From contig CAXHTR010000007.1 in assembly GCA_964019655.1 (NCBI GenBank), positions 248,001 through 312,000 of the forward strand: DNA of 64,000 bases, written 5' to 3'. Source of the stretch: Perkinsela sp. pyNocScin1 (taxonomy: Eukaryota; Euglenozoa; Kinetoplastea; Prokinetoplastida; Perkinselidae). Shown piece by piece: positions 46,721-55,558 of the stretch. Every line of letters begins with the position of its first letter. Positions within the stretch are counted from its first letter, which is position 1. The notes beneath the pieces were generated by a model, which worked only from the letters and a program-made list of their open reading frames with translations, ran no database searches and was not told the DNA's origin. A program made the position numbers and the translations under genes.

Positions 46721-48151
46721 ATGCTTTTTCTCTACGCGCCTGACGACCAGCACCTCAGCCGCCTCGATCCAGCACTTCTCTCTGAGCAATCCCTCATGGA
46801 AATGTTTGTCGAAGGTTTCAAGCGTAAAAGCGACTTTCAAGACGAACACGGAAACTACACCGACTGCCACGAGTGGCCACCAGTTGAAGTTATGGATGGC
46901 GTCGTCAATATCTTTCTCGCTTCGCCAGATTTAGGCGTACAGAAGCTCGAGGGGTCTCTCAATACTAAGTTTCTTCCGCAGACTGTCGAGGTCTTTGCTG
47001 TTCCAAAAAATGATCTGTCGGGTACAATAGACACAGCCGACCTCCCACGGATACTGGACAAGCTCGCGCTCAACGGCAACCATCTCAAGGGAACATTCGC
47101 TATTGAAAATCTTCCTGCACAAATCACTTACGTGTTCATCCATATGAACGACTTCAGCGGGTCTCTGCGTCTCGAGACACTGCCACGGACAGTGCAGGAT
47201 CTTCGGGTGGTCAGGAACAAATTCTCAGGGGCACTCAACATGTCGAATCTCCCGCCGGGCCTGACCATGCTCGATGCATCCCTGAACGGCTTTGCGACTG
47301 TGGCTGGCCTCGATAGCCTCCCGAGCTCGCTCGGCACGCTGGACCTCAGCATGGACATACAGCTCGCGGGGACGCTGGTCTGCGATACATTGCCACAAGG
47401 ACTCAAGGACCTGCGGATAAGCCACACAGACACCTCTGGTACTTTGGTTTGTGCTGACCTCCCAAGAGGCCTCGAGATCTTTCATTTCAGCAGCAATAAG
47501 ATCGAGGGGGCGTTTGATGCTGCCGGCTTACCTCGGGGGCTTAAAGAATTTGCCATGCTAATGAACAAAGTTGCAGGGAGCATCAGCACGGCAGATCTAC
47601 CGCCCGCCTTGCGAGAGTTAGCCCTGAGCAATAACGATCTGAGCGGAACTGTGGACTTCACCCGGCTGCCAGAAGAGATCGCAAAGGTGGAGATGGGGGG
47701 CAACGGTCTCTCAGGCAGTGCTGACCTCACAACTTTGCCAGAGGAGCTGATGACACTCGCTATCCAGCGCAACAACTTTGAAGGCGAAGTGAATCTCTTG
47801 TGGCTGCCAGACTCGCTGATAGAGCTTCACATATCGGAGAACAAATTCTCAGGGGAGCTCGTTTTGACGAAGCTGCCGTACAGGATGACGGCGTTCGGTG
47901 CGGCCCGGAACCAATTTTCGGGGGTCGTGGACCTATCCGAGCTTCCCGACGTTCTACTAGAGATAGATATCTCGGAGAATGAAATCGAGGGTGAGACGAA
48001 CCCCGAAGACCTCCCAAGAACGCTCCGGCGCTTTGTCACGCTGGACACGAAGATCGTGCGAAGGGATGACGTCGCGAATGCGCGTTTCAGCCTGGAGCAG
48101 CACCTGCAGCAGACGCTGGCGAACTTTCGGGTGCTCTTCGGCCTTCCATGA
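46721..48151 (+). CDS. LRR family protein, subfamily A, 476 aa
   Basis: Start at 46721 (MLFLYAPDDQHLSRLDP); 13 upstream in-frame codons lie outside the family pattern. Head 'EQSLMEMFVEGFKRKSD', cap 'YTDCHEWPPVEVMDG', about sixteen LRRs, and tail 'FVTLDTKIVRRDDVANARF' with a glutamine-rich helical end ('LEQHLQQTLANFRVLFG'). IVRND is changed to IVRRD here. It is the last member of the contiguous subfamily A block. The hAT-like element inserted 334 bp downstream. Confidence 0.93.
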   Translation: MLFLYAPDDQHLSRLDPALLSEQSLMEMFVEGFKRKSDFQDEHGNYTDCHEWPPVEVMDGVVNIFLASPDLGVQKLEGSLNTKFLPQTVEVFAVPKNDLSGTIDTADLPRILDKLALNGNHLKGTFAIENLPAQITYVFIHMNDFSGSLRLETLPRTVQDLRVVRNKFSGALNMSNLPPGLTMLDASLNGFATVAGLDSLPSSLGTLDLSMDIQLAGTLVCDTLPQGLKDLRISHTDTSGTLVCADLPRGLEIFHFSSNKIEGAFDAAGLPRGLKEFAMLMNKVAGSISTADLPPALRELALSNNDLSGTVDFTRLPEEIAKVEMGGNGLSGSADLTTLPEELMTLAIQRNNFEGEVNLLWLPDSLIELHISENKFSGELVLTKLPYRMTAFGAARNQFSGVVDLSELPDVLLEIDISENEIEGETNPEDLPRTLRRFVTLDTKIVRRDDVANARFSLEQHLQQTLANFRVLFGLP

Positions 48152-48476
48152 AAAGCTGATCCGGGATCAATTGTGAATGATTGATTCATAATTGAATCAC
48201 AAAGATTTGTTAAGAGAGAAAGTGAAGCATTATGACTTTTAAATTTAGAAAGCGATGCGTCCATTCAACTCTATTTTCAAGGGATTTTGTATGCGTAGAT
48301 ATGCAAAACCTCCAGTGTTTGCCCCTTTATCCGAAAAAATGGAAAAGCTAGATAAAGAGGTAAATGGAGCGAGTTCTGGTTTACCGTGAAAGCAATGCCG
48401 AAATCGGGATTCTCTCAGAAGTGTATAGCACAAAATTCTTTTAAGTGTAATTGGCTATTGCGGCGTTGATCCTTCT

Positions 48477-48484
48477 GTATAATG
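48477..48484 (+). repeat. Left target-site duplication
   Basis: The 8-bp word GTATAATG directly precedes the CAGGGGTTCT end of the element and is repeated without mismatch at 49215-49222 on the far side. Eight-bp duplications are characteristic of hAT transposases. Confidence 0.88.
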
Positions 48485-49214
48485 CAGGGGTTCTTAACTG
48501 TGTAGGAATTCCTGCAATTTGTAGGAAAATGAGAAAAAAAATTTGAAAAATAGGGGTGCTGTAGGAAAATGAAATTCTTCCTACAGCCAGCGCAAGCTCG
48601 CATTGCGAGAGGATAAGTTTTTCAGAGTCTCGTGGAAGATCAAAAGCGCCGTTTAGAGTGATCACATCATACAATTGTAACCCAAATTTTGAGCTCTTCG
48701 GCCCTACGGGCCTCAGCACATCTTTCTCTTTTGTCAACATCTTACTTTATCACCAATTCATGCCAGGTTTGCTCTTAATTTGCCTAGCATCACATGCATC
48801 AGTGGTGTCTTTTCTACATGATAAAGTAAAAGTTAACGGCTCAGCGAAACTAACTTTGTGCACGAAAATCCATATTATACGTTCAGTAGCGCAGAGCCTT
48901 TTGCATCTCAAAGCAGAAGGTTGATGGTCATCAATGGGCAAAAACTCATTTGTCAAGAGCCAAAGAGTGGATTTCGTTTGTATAATCACACGTGGTGTCC
49001 ACATTATCACACGCCGGGTACATCAAGGAATATGTAGAGAGCCTTAAAATAAACATCCTTTATGATGACTTTTATCGTGACGGGGCGAACTGCCGTCCCG
49101 TCCCGAAGGGAAGTGACGGCAAATTTCCACACCCATTCCAAATAAAGGGTGTAGGAAAATAGAATTATTCCTACAGCGTGCTGAAGGAAACTGAAAAAAG
49201 CTTGAGAACCCCTG
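48485..49214. mobile_element. Non-autonomous hAT-type DNA transposon, 730 bp
   Basis: The left end begins CAGGGGTTCTTAA and the right end, read inward, begins CAGGGGTTCTCAA: 12 of 13 bases match and both fit the hAT terminal consensus. An exact 8-bp duplication flanks it. Near both ends the word GTAGGAAAAT recurs (48531, 48562, 49150), partly inside hairpins of the form CTGTAGGAA...TTCCTACAG, typical subterminal transposase-binding repeats. A further imperfect hairpin (GACGGGGC/GTCCCGTC) lies near 49080. No transposase-like frame is present, so movement would need an enzyme from elsewhere. The perfect duplication suggests a fairly recent insertion. Confidence 0.85.
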
Positions 49215-49222
49215 GTATAATG
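49215..49222 (+). repeat. Right target-site duplication
   Basis: This is the second copy of GTATAATG, immediately outside the AGAACCCCTG right end of the element; it lies 64 bp before the start of the next LRR gene. Confidence 0.88.
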
Positions 49223-49285
49223 TATAGAATTGTTTGGAAAAAATCATAGCATCATTATCAATCAAATTATTCGTTATTCTCAAGA

Positions 49286-50689
49286 ATGCTATCCGCCCTC
49301 GCTCTTTCATCTCTTGACCCGACCCTCGGCCGGCTCGACCCGGCGCTCATGCCCACGCAATCCCGCATGGAGGTCTTCATCGGCGGGACCAAAAACAAGT
49401 CGCAGTTCACCGACGACAACGGCAACTTCCTCGATATCGAGCAGTGGGGCTGTCTGAACTTTGATGCCGACAAGAACGTCATTGAGGTGCGCCTCGATAA
49501 CGATGACTCTGATGAAGACGAAGACAACGAAGAATCCGGGCTCGCCGGGTGCATCAATTTCTCGTATCTTCCAGACACAGTCCACGTCGTCTCCATCGCA
49601 AACAACGCGCTCAACGGGAGTTTTAGCACAGGCGACCTGCCAACTGCGCTCACGGGCTTTGAGGCTCAGGGGAATAATTTAAAGGGGTTAATCGAGGCCG
49701 AAAAGCTCCCAGAGAACCTCAGGTACTTCAGCACGAAGAAGAACAAGCTGGTGGGGACCATCGGGTGGACATCCTTCCCGCCGAAGCTCGAGGTCCTCAG
49801 TTTGTCGATGAACGAGTTGACGGGGTCCGTTGACCTGACACGCCTACCAGCGCCCCTCGAGCAGCTCTTTGCGCGCAGCAACAAATTCTGCGGGGAAATC
49901 GATCTCACGGCGCTCAGCCGGTGCCTCGAGATAATCGACCTGAGTGACAACGCAATCACCGGGGGTATCCGCTTTGCAAACGTCCCAAAGACGTTTATAA
50001 GTTTTTACATCGACGAGAACGCGATGTGTGGGGAGATCGACGTGCTGTCGCTGCCTGAGAACCTAAAGGATATCGCTATTGGGCACAATGCGCTCACAGG
50101 AAATTTTGCAATAGAAAAGTTACCGAAGACGCTGACGCAGATGCGCGTTGAGAATGTCCCTTTTGGAGGAGACATCGAGGTTGCAGCGCTGCCGCGGGCC
50201 CTGCAGAAAGTGAGCTTGGAGAAGGGTGAGTACACCGGAACCTTTGCATTCGAAGACTTACCCAAGCAAATGGATATGCTCAACATTGATACCAATCAAT
50301 TTGAGGGGACGCTCGAGACTGAGGTTCTGCCTCCGACAATGCAATACTTCACTGTCCAAGACAATTGCTTCACAGGGGAAGTAGACTTTACGAAGCTCCC
50401 GCGGGACGTGATTGAGTTCCGCATCGATCGCAACCGATTCTCAGGGTCCATCGACCTATCAAATCCACCGCACGGCCTCGAAAGCATCAGCGCGGCTGAC
50501 AATCGCTTCGTCGGGGATATTTCATTTGGGATGGTGACGCCCATGGTGATCAACATTTCAAATAACCTGCTCAAGAATTTGTACGGCGTTCCAAAATTTG
50601 TTCGGCTGATGTATGAAGGAAACCCTATTGAGAAGATGACAGAATCCCCTTACGTGTCTTATGCATTCGCACATCTCTATGAAGATTGA
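49286..50689 (+). CDS. LRR family protein, subfamily B, 467 aa, 15 repeats
   Basis: Start MLSALALSSLDPTLGRLD, then 'PALMPTQSRMEVFIGGTKN', 'FTDDNGNFLDIEQWGCLNF'. An acidic insert ('DNDDSDEDEDNEESG') precedes the first repeat. Fifteen LRRs align one to one with those of the 9702 gene on the opposite strand. The tail ('LKNLYGVPKFVRLMYEGNPI') extends beyond it. Insertion of the hAT-like element ends 71 bp upstream of the ATG, so the element's right end may now provide part of this gene's splice-acceptor region (CTGAAAAAAGCTTGAG lies inside it). Confidence 0.93.
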   Translation: MLSALALSSLDPTLGRLDPALMPTQSRMEVFIGGTKNKSQFTDDNGNFLDIEQWGCLNFDADKNVIEVRLDNDDSDEDEDNEESGLAGCINFSYLPDTVHVVSIANNALNGSFSTGDLPTALTGFEAQGNNLKGLIEAEKLPENLRYFSTKKNKLVGTIGWTSFPPKLEVLSLSMNELTGSVDLTRLPAPLEQLFARSNKFCGEIDLTALSRCLEIIDLSDNAITGGIRFANVPKTFISFYIDENAMCGEIDVLSLPENLKDIAIGHNALTGNFAIEKLPKTLTQMRVENVPFGGDIEVAALPRALQKVSLEKGEYTGTFAFEDLPKQMDMLNIDTNQFEGTLETEVLPPTMQYFTVQDNCFTGEVDFTKLPRDVIEFRIDRNRFSGSIDLSNPPHGLESISAADNRFVGDISFGMVTPMVINISNNLLKNLYGVPKFVRLMYEGNPIEKMTESPYVSYAFAHLYED

Positions 50690-51130
50690 TAGCAGGGAAA
50701 ATAAAGAGTCAGAGTCGGGCTATGGGCTTTTTGATAGAAAAATAATGGAAAGAATAATACAACGAAATTTCGTACAACTTAGCATTTAAGAATCATTTTG
50801 ATCACAAAACGAATTTCACGCATAGCTACTTCACCTCATCTTCTCATGTCAATTCAAATGAATCAGTTTCTCGTAAGATAAAGCACGTCGAAGACTCTCC
50901 CACTTCTTTCCAAAGGTCCTAGCACAGAATTTTAGTAGACCCATCTGACGCCCAGATGGACCATGGCCCCCTATTGGTGAGACACTGGTGTAGTGCATAT
51001 TTTGCATGCAGTGAAAATGTGCGATCATTTTTGATGGGTAAAAGTGCAAGGTAAGGGCTTTAACCAAAAAAGGAGAGTGCACGGCGTGGATCCAAATACT
51101 GGACAGCATAGAATACAAAATCAAATCAAT
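50690..51130 (+). repeat. Conserved 3' flank, copy 1 (of subfamily B gene)
   Basis: About 440 bp after the 49286 gene align with 53091-53540 after the 51813 gene. Shared strings in the same order include 'TCGGGCT', ATTTAAGAATCATTTTGATC, CGCATAGCTACTTCACC, GAAGACTCTCC, CACTGGTGT, ATTTTGCATG and TGGACA. The match is better than between many parts of the two coding sequences. It therefore reports either a shared duplication boundary or a conserved non-coding function. Confidence 0.8.
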
Positions 51131-51812
51131 TCATCAAATCAATCAATCGAATTTCCTCCTGTGGGGGGCAAGCACCTTTCCAAAATTCTCCATGCCCATC
51201 CATAAGTCTTGGGACGTATAGGTGAGGGAAACGGGAATCTATATCCCAAATTCCTTGATTATTGATAAGAGAATGGTGGGGAATCGTACGTTATTCTTTT
51301 TGCAGGGACAAAAAAGAACATGGCCTTTTCTCATCTCTGATAGCACTTTAGTTTCGATTCGATTTCAAAGTCAATAAAAGTGCGTAACTCCCAGAAAATT
51401 GAAGGCCATCGTAATTCGCATTAGAGTTTTCATAAGGAAGGAATCGTGCAAAATATGAAGGGTAATTCTAGGAGGACTATGTGCTCCCTGTGCCACAGGG
51501 TTGAAGAGTTTATATTAGCGAAAGATGCGATAAAGATGAACCATTTTCGGCGTCATTACGCAAGAATGTATTGACGAATGGTCGAGGAGCTTCACTATGA
51601 GGAGATGCATTGTGGACAATGAAAATAGCATTATTTAAGCTCTGGGGCTCGCGAACTTAGTCCAAATCCATTTTAGACGTCCCTAATCATCGGTAATGAT
51701 CTGAAAGAGCGTTGCGAGAAAATTGTGTGTATTCACTTTTTTAGTCGGCATACAAGTACATTATGATGATGACAAAATTTTCTGACTCAATATTCTTTCG
51801 TACGCTTATTCA
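51131..51812. other. Gene-free spacer
   Basis: No frame or repeat is recognised beyond the preceding conserved flank. The stretch before 51813 contains TTTCTGACTC and TTCTTTCGTACGC, which may include the next acceptor. Confidence 0.4.
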
Positions 51813-53090
51813 ATGCTCACTGCCATCTTTCTCTCAGCTGCTGACCTCGGCCTCGGTCGGCTCGACCCAACGCTCATGTCCCCTCAGGCGTGCATGGAGG
51901 CCTTTATCAGTGGTGTTGAAAAGAAGATACGCTTTACTGACGACAGCGGCAACTTTTTGGACATCGAGGAGTGGGAAGGCATCGATCTCGACGACGATAA
52001 AAATGTCAAAACTGTTGATCTCATGCATGACGTGCAAGACATAACAAAGGAAACGATCAAAGGGACTGTGCACCTTTCCTTTCTGCCCGAGACAGTGCAG
52101 GTCTTTCACCTCGCCTACAACGAGGTCCACGGGACGTTCAACGCTTTGGATTTACCCGCTGCACTCACAACGTTTGTCATCTGTGCGAATACGTTTGTGG
52201 GGTCAGTCGAGACCGAAAAGCTACCAAAGGAGCTGACGATATTCGATGTCGAGAACAACGTGCTCGAGGGAACCATCGCGTGCACCACTTTTCCGCCGAA
52301 GCTTAAGCATATCGTGCTTTCTCGGAATAAATTTACGGGGGAAGTCGACCTGACAGGTTTGCCATCGACCCTTTCTATTTTCAATCTCTCGGACAACGAT
52401 TTCGTGGGATATGTCGATATAGCAAGGCTCCCGAATTCCCTTATCAATCTGAGCCTTCACAAGAACAATTTTTCAGGAAAGCTCGACTTCACGAAGTTTG
52501 GCGATCTTTTAAGGCATCTGAACCTCAGTCAGAATAACTTTTTCGGAGGAATTCATTTTGGTGGGAGTGCCGTGTACCTACATAGACTGGACATTGCCGA
52601 GAATAACTTTGATGCGGAACTCGAAGCAAAGGATCTGCCGCGCGCGCTTTCATTCATCGATCTCCCAAGAAACAAGCTTCATGGGGACTTTGACTTTGGG
52701 TCTTGTCCACCTCGAGCAATCGGACTCCGCCTGGCAGGCAATAGAAAGCTCACTGGGACGTGTGACACCGCGAGGTTGCCGCGGAGACTCCGAATTCTGG
52801 ATATCGCACAGTGCAGCTTTTATGGAACTTTTGACTTTGGAAAGCTTCCAGCAGACATCCGTTACGTCAGCATTAACGAGAATAATTTTAGCGGGTCAAT
52901 GAAGCTTGTTTATCAACCTCAGAAAATGGTGGAAATCAATGCTAGTGGCAATGAGTTTTGCGGAGAAGTCAACTTGTCGCTTATCCCACCAAAGCTCAAA
53001 AAACTTGACCTCTCGCACAATCAGCTCAGTGCTGTATTCGGTGCTCGGGAAGGGGTGGAATTGAAGATAGAGGGAAATCCGCTGAAATAA
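51813..53090 (+). CDS. LRR family protein, subfamily B, 425 aa, 14 repeats
   Basis: Start MLTAIFLSAADLGLGRLD, head 'PTLMSPQACMEAFISGVEK', 'FTDDSGNFLDIEEWEGIDL' without cysteines. Fourteen repeats follow. The middle ones are irregular ('FGDLLRHLNLSQNNFFGGIH', 'SAVYLHRLDIAENNFDAELE', 'CPPRAIGLRLAGNRKLTGTC'), so this copy is more diverged than its neighbour at 49286. The end 'LDLSHNQLSAVFGAREGVEL' is a natural cap and the reading frame is unbroken. Tandem duplication with the 49286 gene is supported by the shared 3' flanks. Confidence 0.93.
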   Translation: MLTAIFLSAADLGLGRLDPTLMSPQACMEAFISGVEKKIRFTDDSGNFLDIEEWEGIDLDDDKNVKTVDLMHDVQDITKETIKGTVHLSFLPETVQVFHLAYNEVHGTFNALDLPAALTTFVICANTFVGSVETEKLPKELTIFDVENNVLEGTIACTTFPPKLKHIVLSRNKFTGEVDLTGLPSTLSIFNLSDNDFVGYVDIARLPNSLINLSLHKNNFSGKLDFTKFGDLLRHLNLSQNNFFGGIHFGGSAVYLHRLDIAENNFDAELEAKDLPRALSFIDLPRNKLHGDFDFGSCPPRAIGLRLAGNRKLTGTCDTARLPRRLRILDIAQCSFYGTFDFGKLPADIRYVSINENNFSGSMKLVYQPQKMVEINASGNEFCGEVNLSLIPPKLKKLDLSHNQLSAVFGAREGVELKIEGNPLK

Positions 53091-53540
53091 AGCGTCAGTG
53101 TCGGGCTTTGGGCTTCTTGATTGAAAAATAGATAGGACGAGTAGTACAGCGAAGTTTTATGCTCGTATGCATTTAAGAATCATTTTGATCACAAAAAAGA
53201 TTTTTACGCATAGCTACTTCACCGCACGTACTCATGTCAATACGAATGAGTCATTTCTTCGCAAGATAAAGTACGTTGAAGACTCTCCAAGTACTCTGCA
53301 ACAGACCCTTACAGAATATTGAAGAAGACCTTTCTAGCTCTCGAGGGGACGTGGCCCCTGGTGGTGAGGCACTGGTGTGACATAGAGAATATTTTGCATG
53401 TAGTGGAAATGCACTATCATTTCCAACGGGATGAGAAATATTCAAGTAGAAATGAAGGGTGAGAGCTATAACCTAAAAAGGAGATTACTTACCGCTGATA
53501 CAAATATTGGACATCATAGAAAACGAAATAAAGCGATAAA
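53091..53540 (+). repeat. Conserved 3' flank, copy 2
   Basis: Counterpart of 50690-51130, directly after the stop codon of the 51813 gene. It keeps ATTTAAGAATCATTTTGATC, CGCATAGCTACTTCACC, GAAGACTCTCC, a GGTGAGGCACTGGTGTGA segment, ATTTTGCATG and GACATCATAGAA near the end. A weaker third copy of the GGGCACTGGTGGATG...GTGCACTATCA part occurs at about 55405-55465, after the relic at 55209. Confidence 0.8.
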
Positions 53541-53701
53541 GGCAAGGATACAGTGCTGGGAAGTCACGCTTAACTTCGAACGTGGAATAATCTGCATTGA
53601 AGATTTCACTTTTACGCATATAAATCTGATCGTGCTTCTACGATGCTTCCACTCATCTGCTACTTGCTTATACTTCCCCATTCTCCTATCAAACGCTTCA
53701 A

Positions 53702-55087
53702 ATGCACCACAAGCTCCTCTACAGCTGCATTGACGGCGCCCACCTCGGCCGCCTCGACTACGACAGCATGCCGCAGCAGGCGCTCATGGAAATGTTCATT
53801 TCCGGCATCACCGACGCAGAGCGCTTCAAGGACACGAACGGCAACCTCATGGACATCGGCGACTGGCCGGGCGTGACATGCGCAGACGGCGAGGTCGACG
53901 AGATATTCTGGACGCCGAGATTTAACTTTCGCGAGCTCCAGGGCACGCTCGACTTCCAGTTCCTCCCGCCGTCCGTCAAGCACGTCCTTATTAACGGCAT
54001 GAACCTTCCGGGGTCAATAGATTTTTCACTTCTACCGCCTGATCTCGAAGAGTTCAAAGTGTACAGCAACAAGCTGATAGGGTCTCTCAATGGTATTAAT
54101 CGCCTCCACAGCGTCCGCGAGCTCTTTTTGCATAACAACCAATTTTCGGGGTCTGTGACGACAGCAGACCTCCCCCGCTCGCTCATCGACATTCGCCTGT
54201 GCGACAACGCCTTTGTGGGGGCCTTCGACCTCAGCGCCCTACCACCCGATCTCGAGGTCCTCGACGCGCAAGGGAACCAAATGAGCGGGTCCCTTGACCT
54301 TACTGTGCTACCAGTGCGCCTTGAGAAGCTCTACCTCAATATTAACCGTTTTTCAGGGACAATCAACCTCTTGAAGCTACCACCCACGCTCTATGAGCTC
54401 ATGATCTGCCAAAATATGCTGACGGGGACGATCGACCTCCGCGGGGTGAGCCGCGAGCTCCGAGAGCTCAACCTGCACACCAATCGGTTTCACGGGAGTG
54501 TCGACCTCGACGACCTGCCGCCGCATTTGAACATCCTGTATCTCAGCATGAACAAAATCAGTGGGACAATCCAGACGGGAAAACTCCCGGCCACGCTCAC
54601 AGAGCTCGACATGAGCGAGTGCGCCCTGAGTGGGACGTTCGACCTGACAAAATTACCAGCGGCGGCGAGGGATTTCAATGTCTTTACGAACATCATGCAT
54701 GGGCCTGTGAATCTCGAGCACCTGCCCAGCGGGTTCGAAGAGCTCGCACTTAGCATCAACCATTTCACAGGGGAGCTGTGCCTCACAAAGCTGCCGGCGT
54801 CGATGAAACTGCTGCACATCGCCAAGAACAAGCTTTCGGGGAGTGTCGACTTAACAGCGCTGCCGCTCGGGCTCGAGTCGATGAGCCTGCGCCTCAACAA
54901 TTTTTCGGGGACTTTGGACATCAGCCGCCTGCCACCGACACTTCGAGAGCTGTGGCTGCAGGACAATGCGTTTACGGGGGAAGTGGATGTGACGAACATC
55001 CCGGAGAGCCTTATCAACTTGAAGCTCTCGAGGAATCTGCTCATGCCGAGTTTTAAGCATAAGAACGCGATGATTGAGTTTTTATGA
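53702..55087 (+). CDS. LRR family protein, subfamily E, 461 aa, 16 repeats
   Basis: Start MHHKLLYSCIDGAHLGRLD, head 'YDSMPQQALMEMFISGITD', cap 'DIGDWPGVTCADGEVDEIFW'. Sixteen repeats of exactly 23 residues run almost without irregularity to 'LKLSRNLLMPSFKHKNAMIE'. It is the best example for the repeat length in this window and is very GC-rich (third positions mostly G/C). The leader is shorter and less hydrophobic than in other subfamilies. A start-less truncated sister copy lies just downstream at 55209. Confidence 0.94.
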   Translation: MHHKLLYSCIDGAHLGRLDYDSMPQQALMEMFISGITDAERFKDTNGNLMDIGDWPGVTCADGEVDEIFWTPRFNFRELQGTLDFQFLPPSVKHVLINGMNLPGSIDFSLLPPDLEEFKVYSNKLIGSLNGINRLHSVRELFLHNNQFSGSVTTADLPRSLIDIRLCDNAFVGAFDLSALPPDLEVLDAQGNQMSGSLDLTVLPVRLEKLYLNINRFSGTINLLKLPPTLYELMICQNMLTGTIDLRGVSRELRELNLHTNRFHGSVDLDDLPPHLNILYLSMNKISGTIQTGKLPATLTELDMSECALSGTFDLTKLPAAARDFNVFTNIMHGPVNLEHLPSGFEELALSINHFTGELCLTKLPASMKLLHIAKNKLSGSVDLTALPLGLESMSLRLNNFSGTLDISRLPPTLRELWLQDNAFTGEVDVTNIPESLINLKLSRNLLMPSFKHKNAMIEFL

Positions 55088-55208
55088 TTCAATTGAAACT
55101 GTGTTGGGTAAATACGAGCACGTACAGCAGACGTGGGCCACTTCATCTCTTCTTCATCAAGTGTCGTGTATGTGCCTTGTTTCCCTATATAAAAAGAAGA
55201 CCTTTGCA

Positions 55209-55361
55209 CAGCATTTGTTTCTTTGCGCCGACGCAAGCAACCTTGGCCGATTCGACTACTCCAGCATGCCACAGCAAGCCCTCATGGAACTGTGCATGTC
55301 CGCAGTCATACAGTTAGAAGTATCTGAGGGTCAATGCATTTCAGATGCCTGTGACTGGTAA
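55209..55361 (+). pseudogene. Truncated N-terminal relic, subfamily E
   Basis: The frame 'QHLFLCADASNLGRFDYSSM', 'PQQALMELCMSAV' reproduces leader and head of subfamily E but has no ATG at the expected place and ends at 'ISDACDW' with TAA (55359-55361), exactly at the cap tryptophan. No repeats follow. It marks a lost tandem member between the genes at 53702 and 55559. Confidence 0.72.
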
Positions 55362-55558
55362 GCGTCAAGTTCAACGCACAGGGGAAGTGACCATCTTGCA
55401 GTGGGAGGGCACTGGTGGATGCACAAAGGCACGTGTCGCTTTGAATTTCATACGTGCACTATCACGATCTTCGCATTCAACAAATAAATAAATAATTGGG
55501 TTCAATAATAAATAACGACAGATTGGGTCTTCATTTTTGCTTCATTTACCAGTCTCAA
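55362..55558. other. Spacer with partial copy of the conserved 3' flank
   Basis: Positions about 55405-55465 contain GTGGGAGGGCACTGGTGG and GTGCACTATCA, resembling part of 50690-51130 and 53091-53540. Nothing else is recognised. Confidence 0.45.

Noticed and set aside
55340-55375. Possible intron 5' splice site (TGGTAAGC) at the end of the 55209 relic
   Set aside because: No matching 3' site leads into a continuing LRR frame, and introns are very rare in kinetoplastids. A truncated pseudogene explains the sequence more simply.
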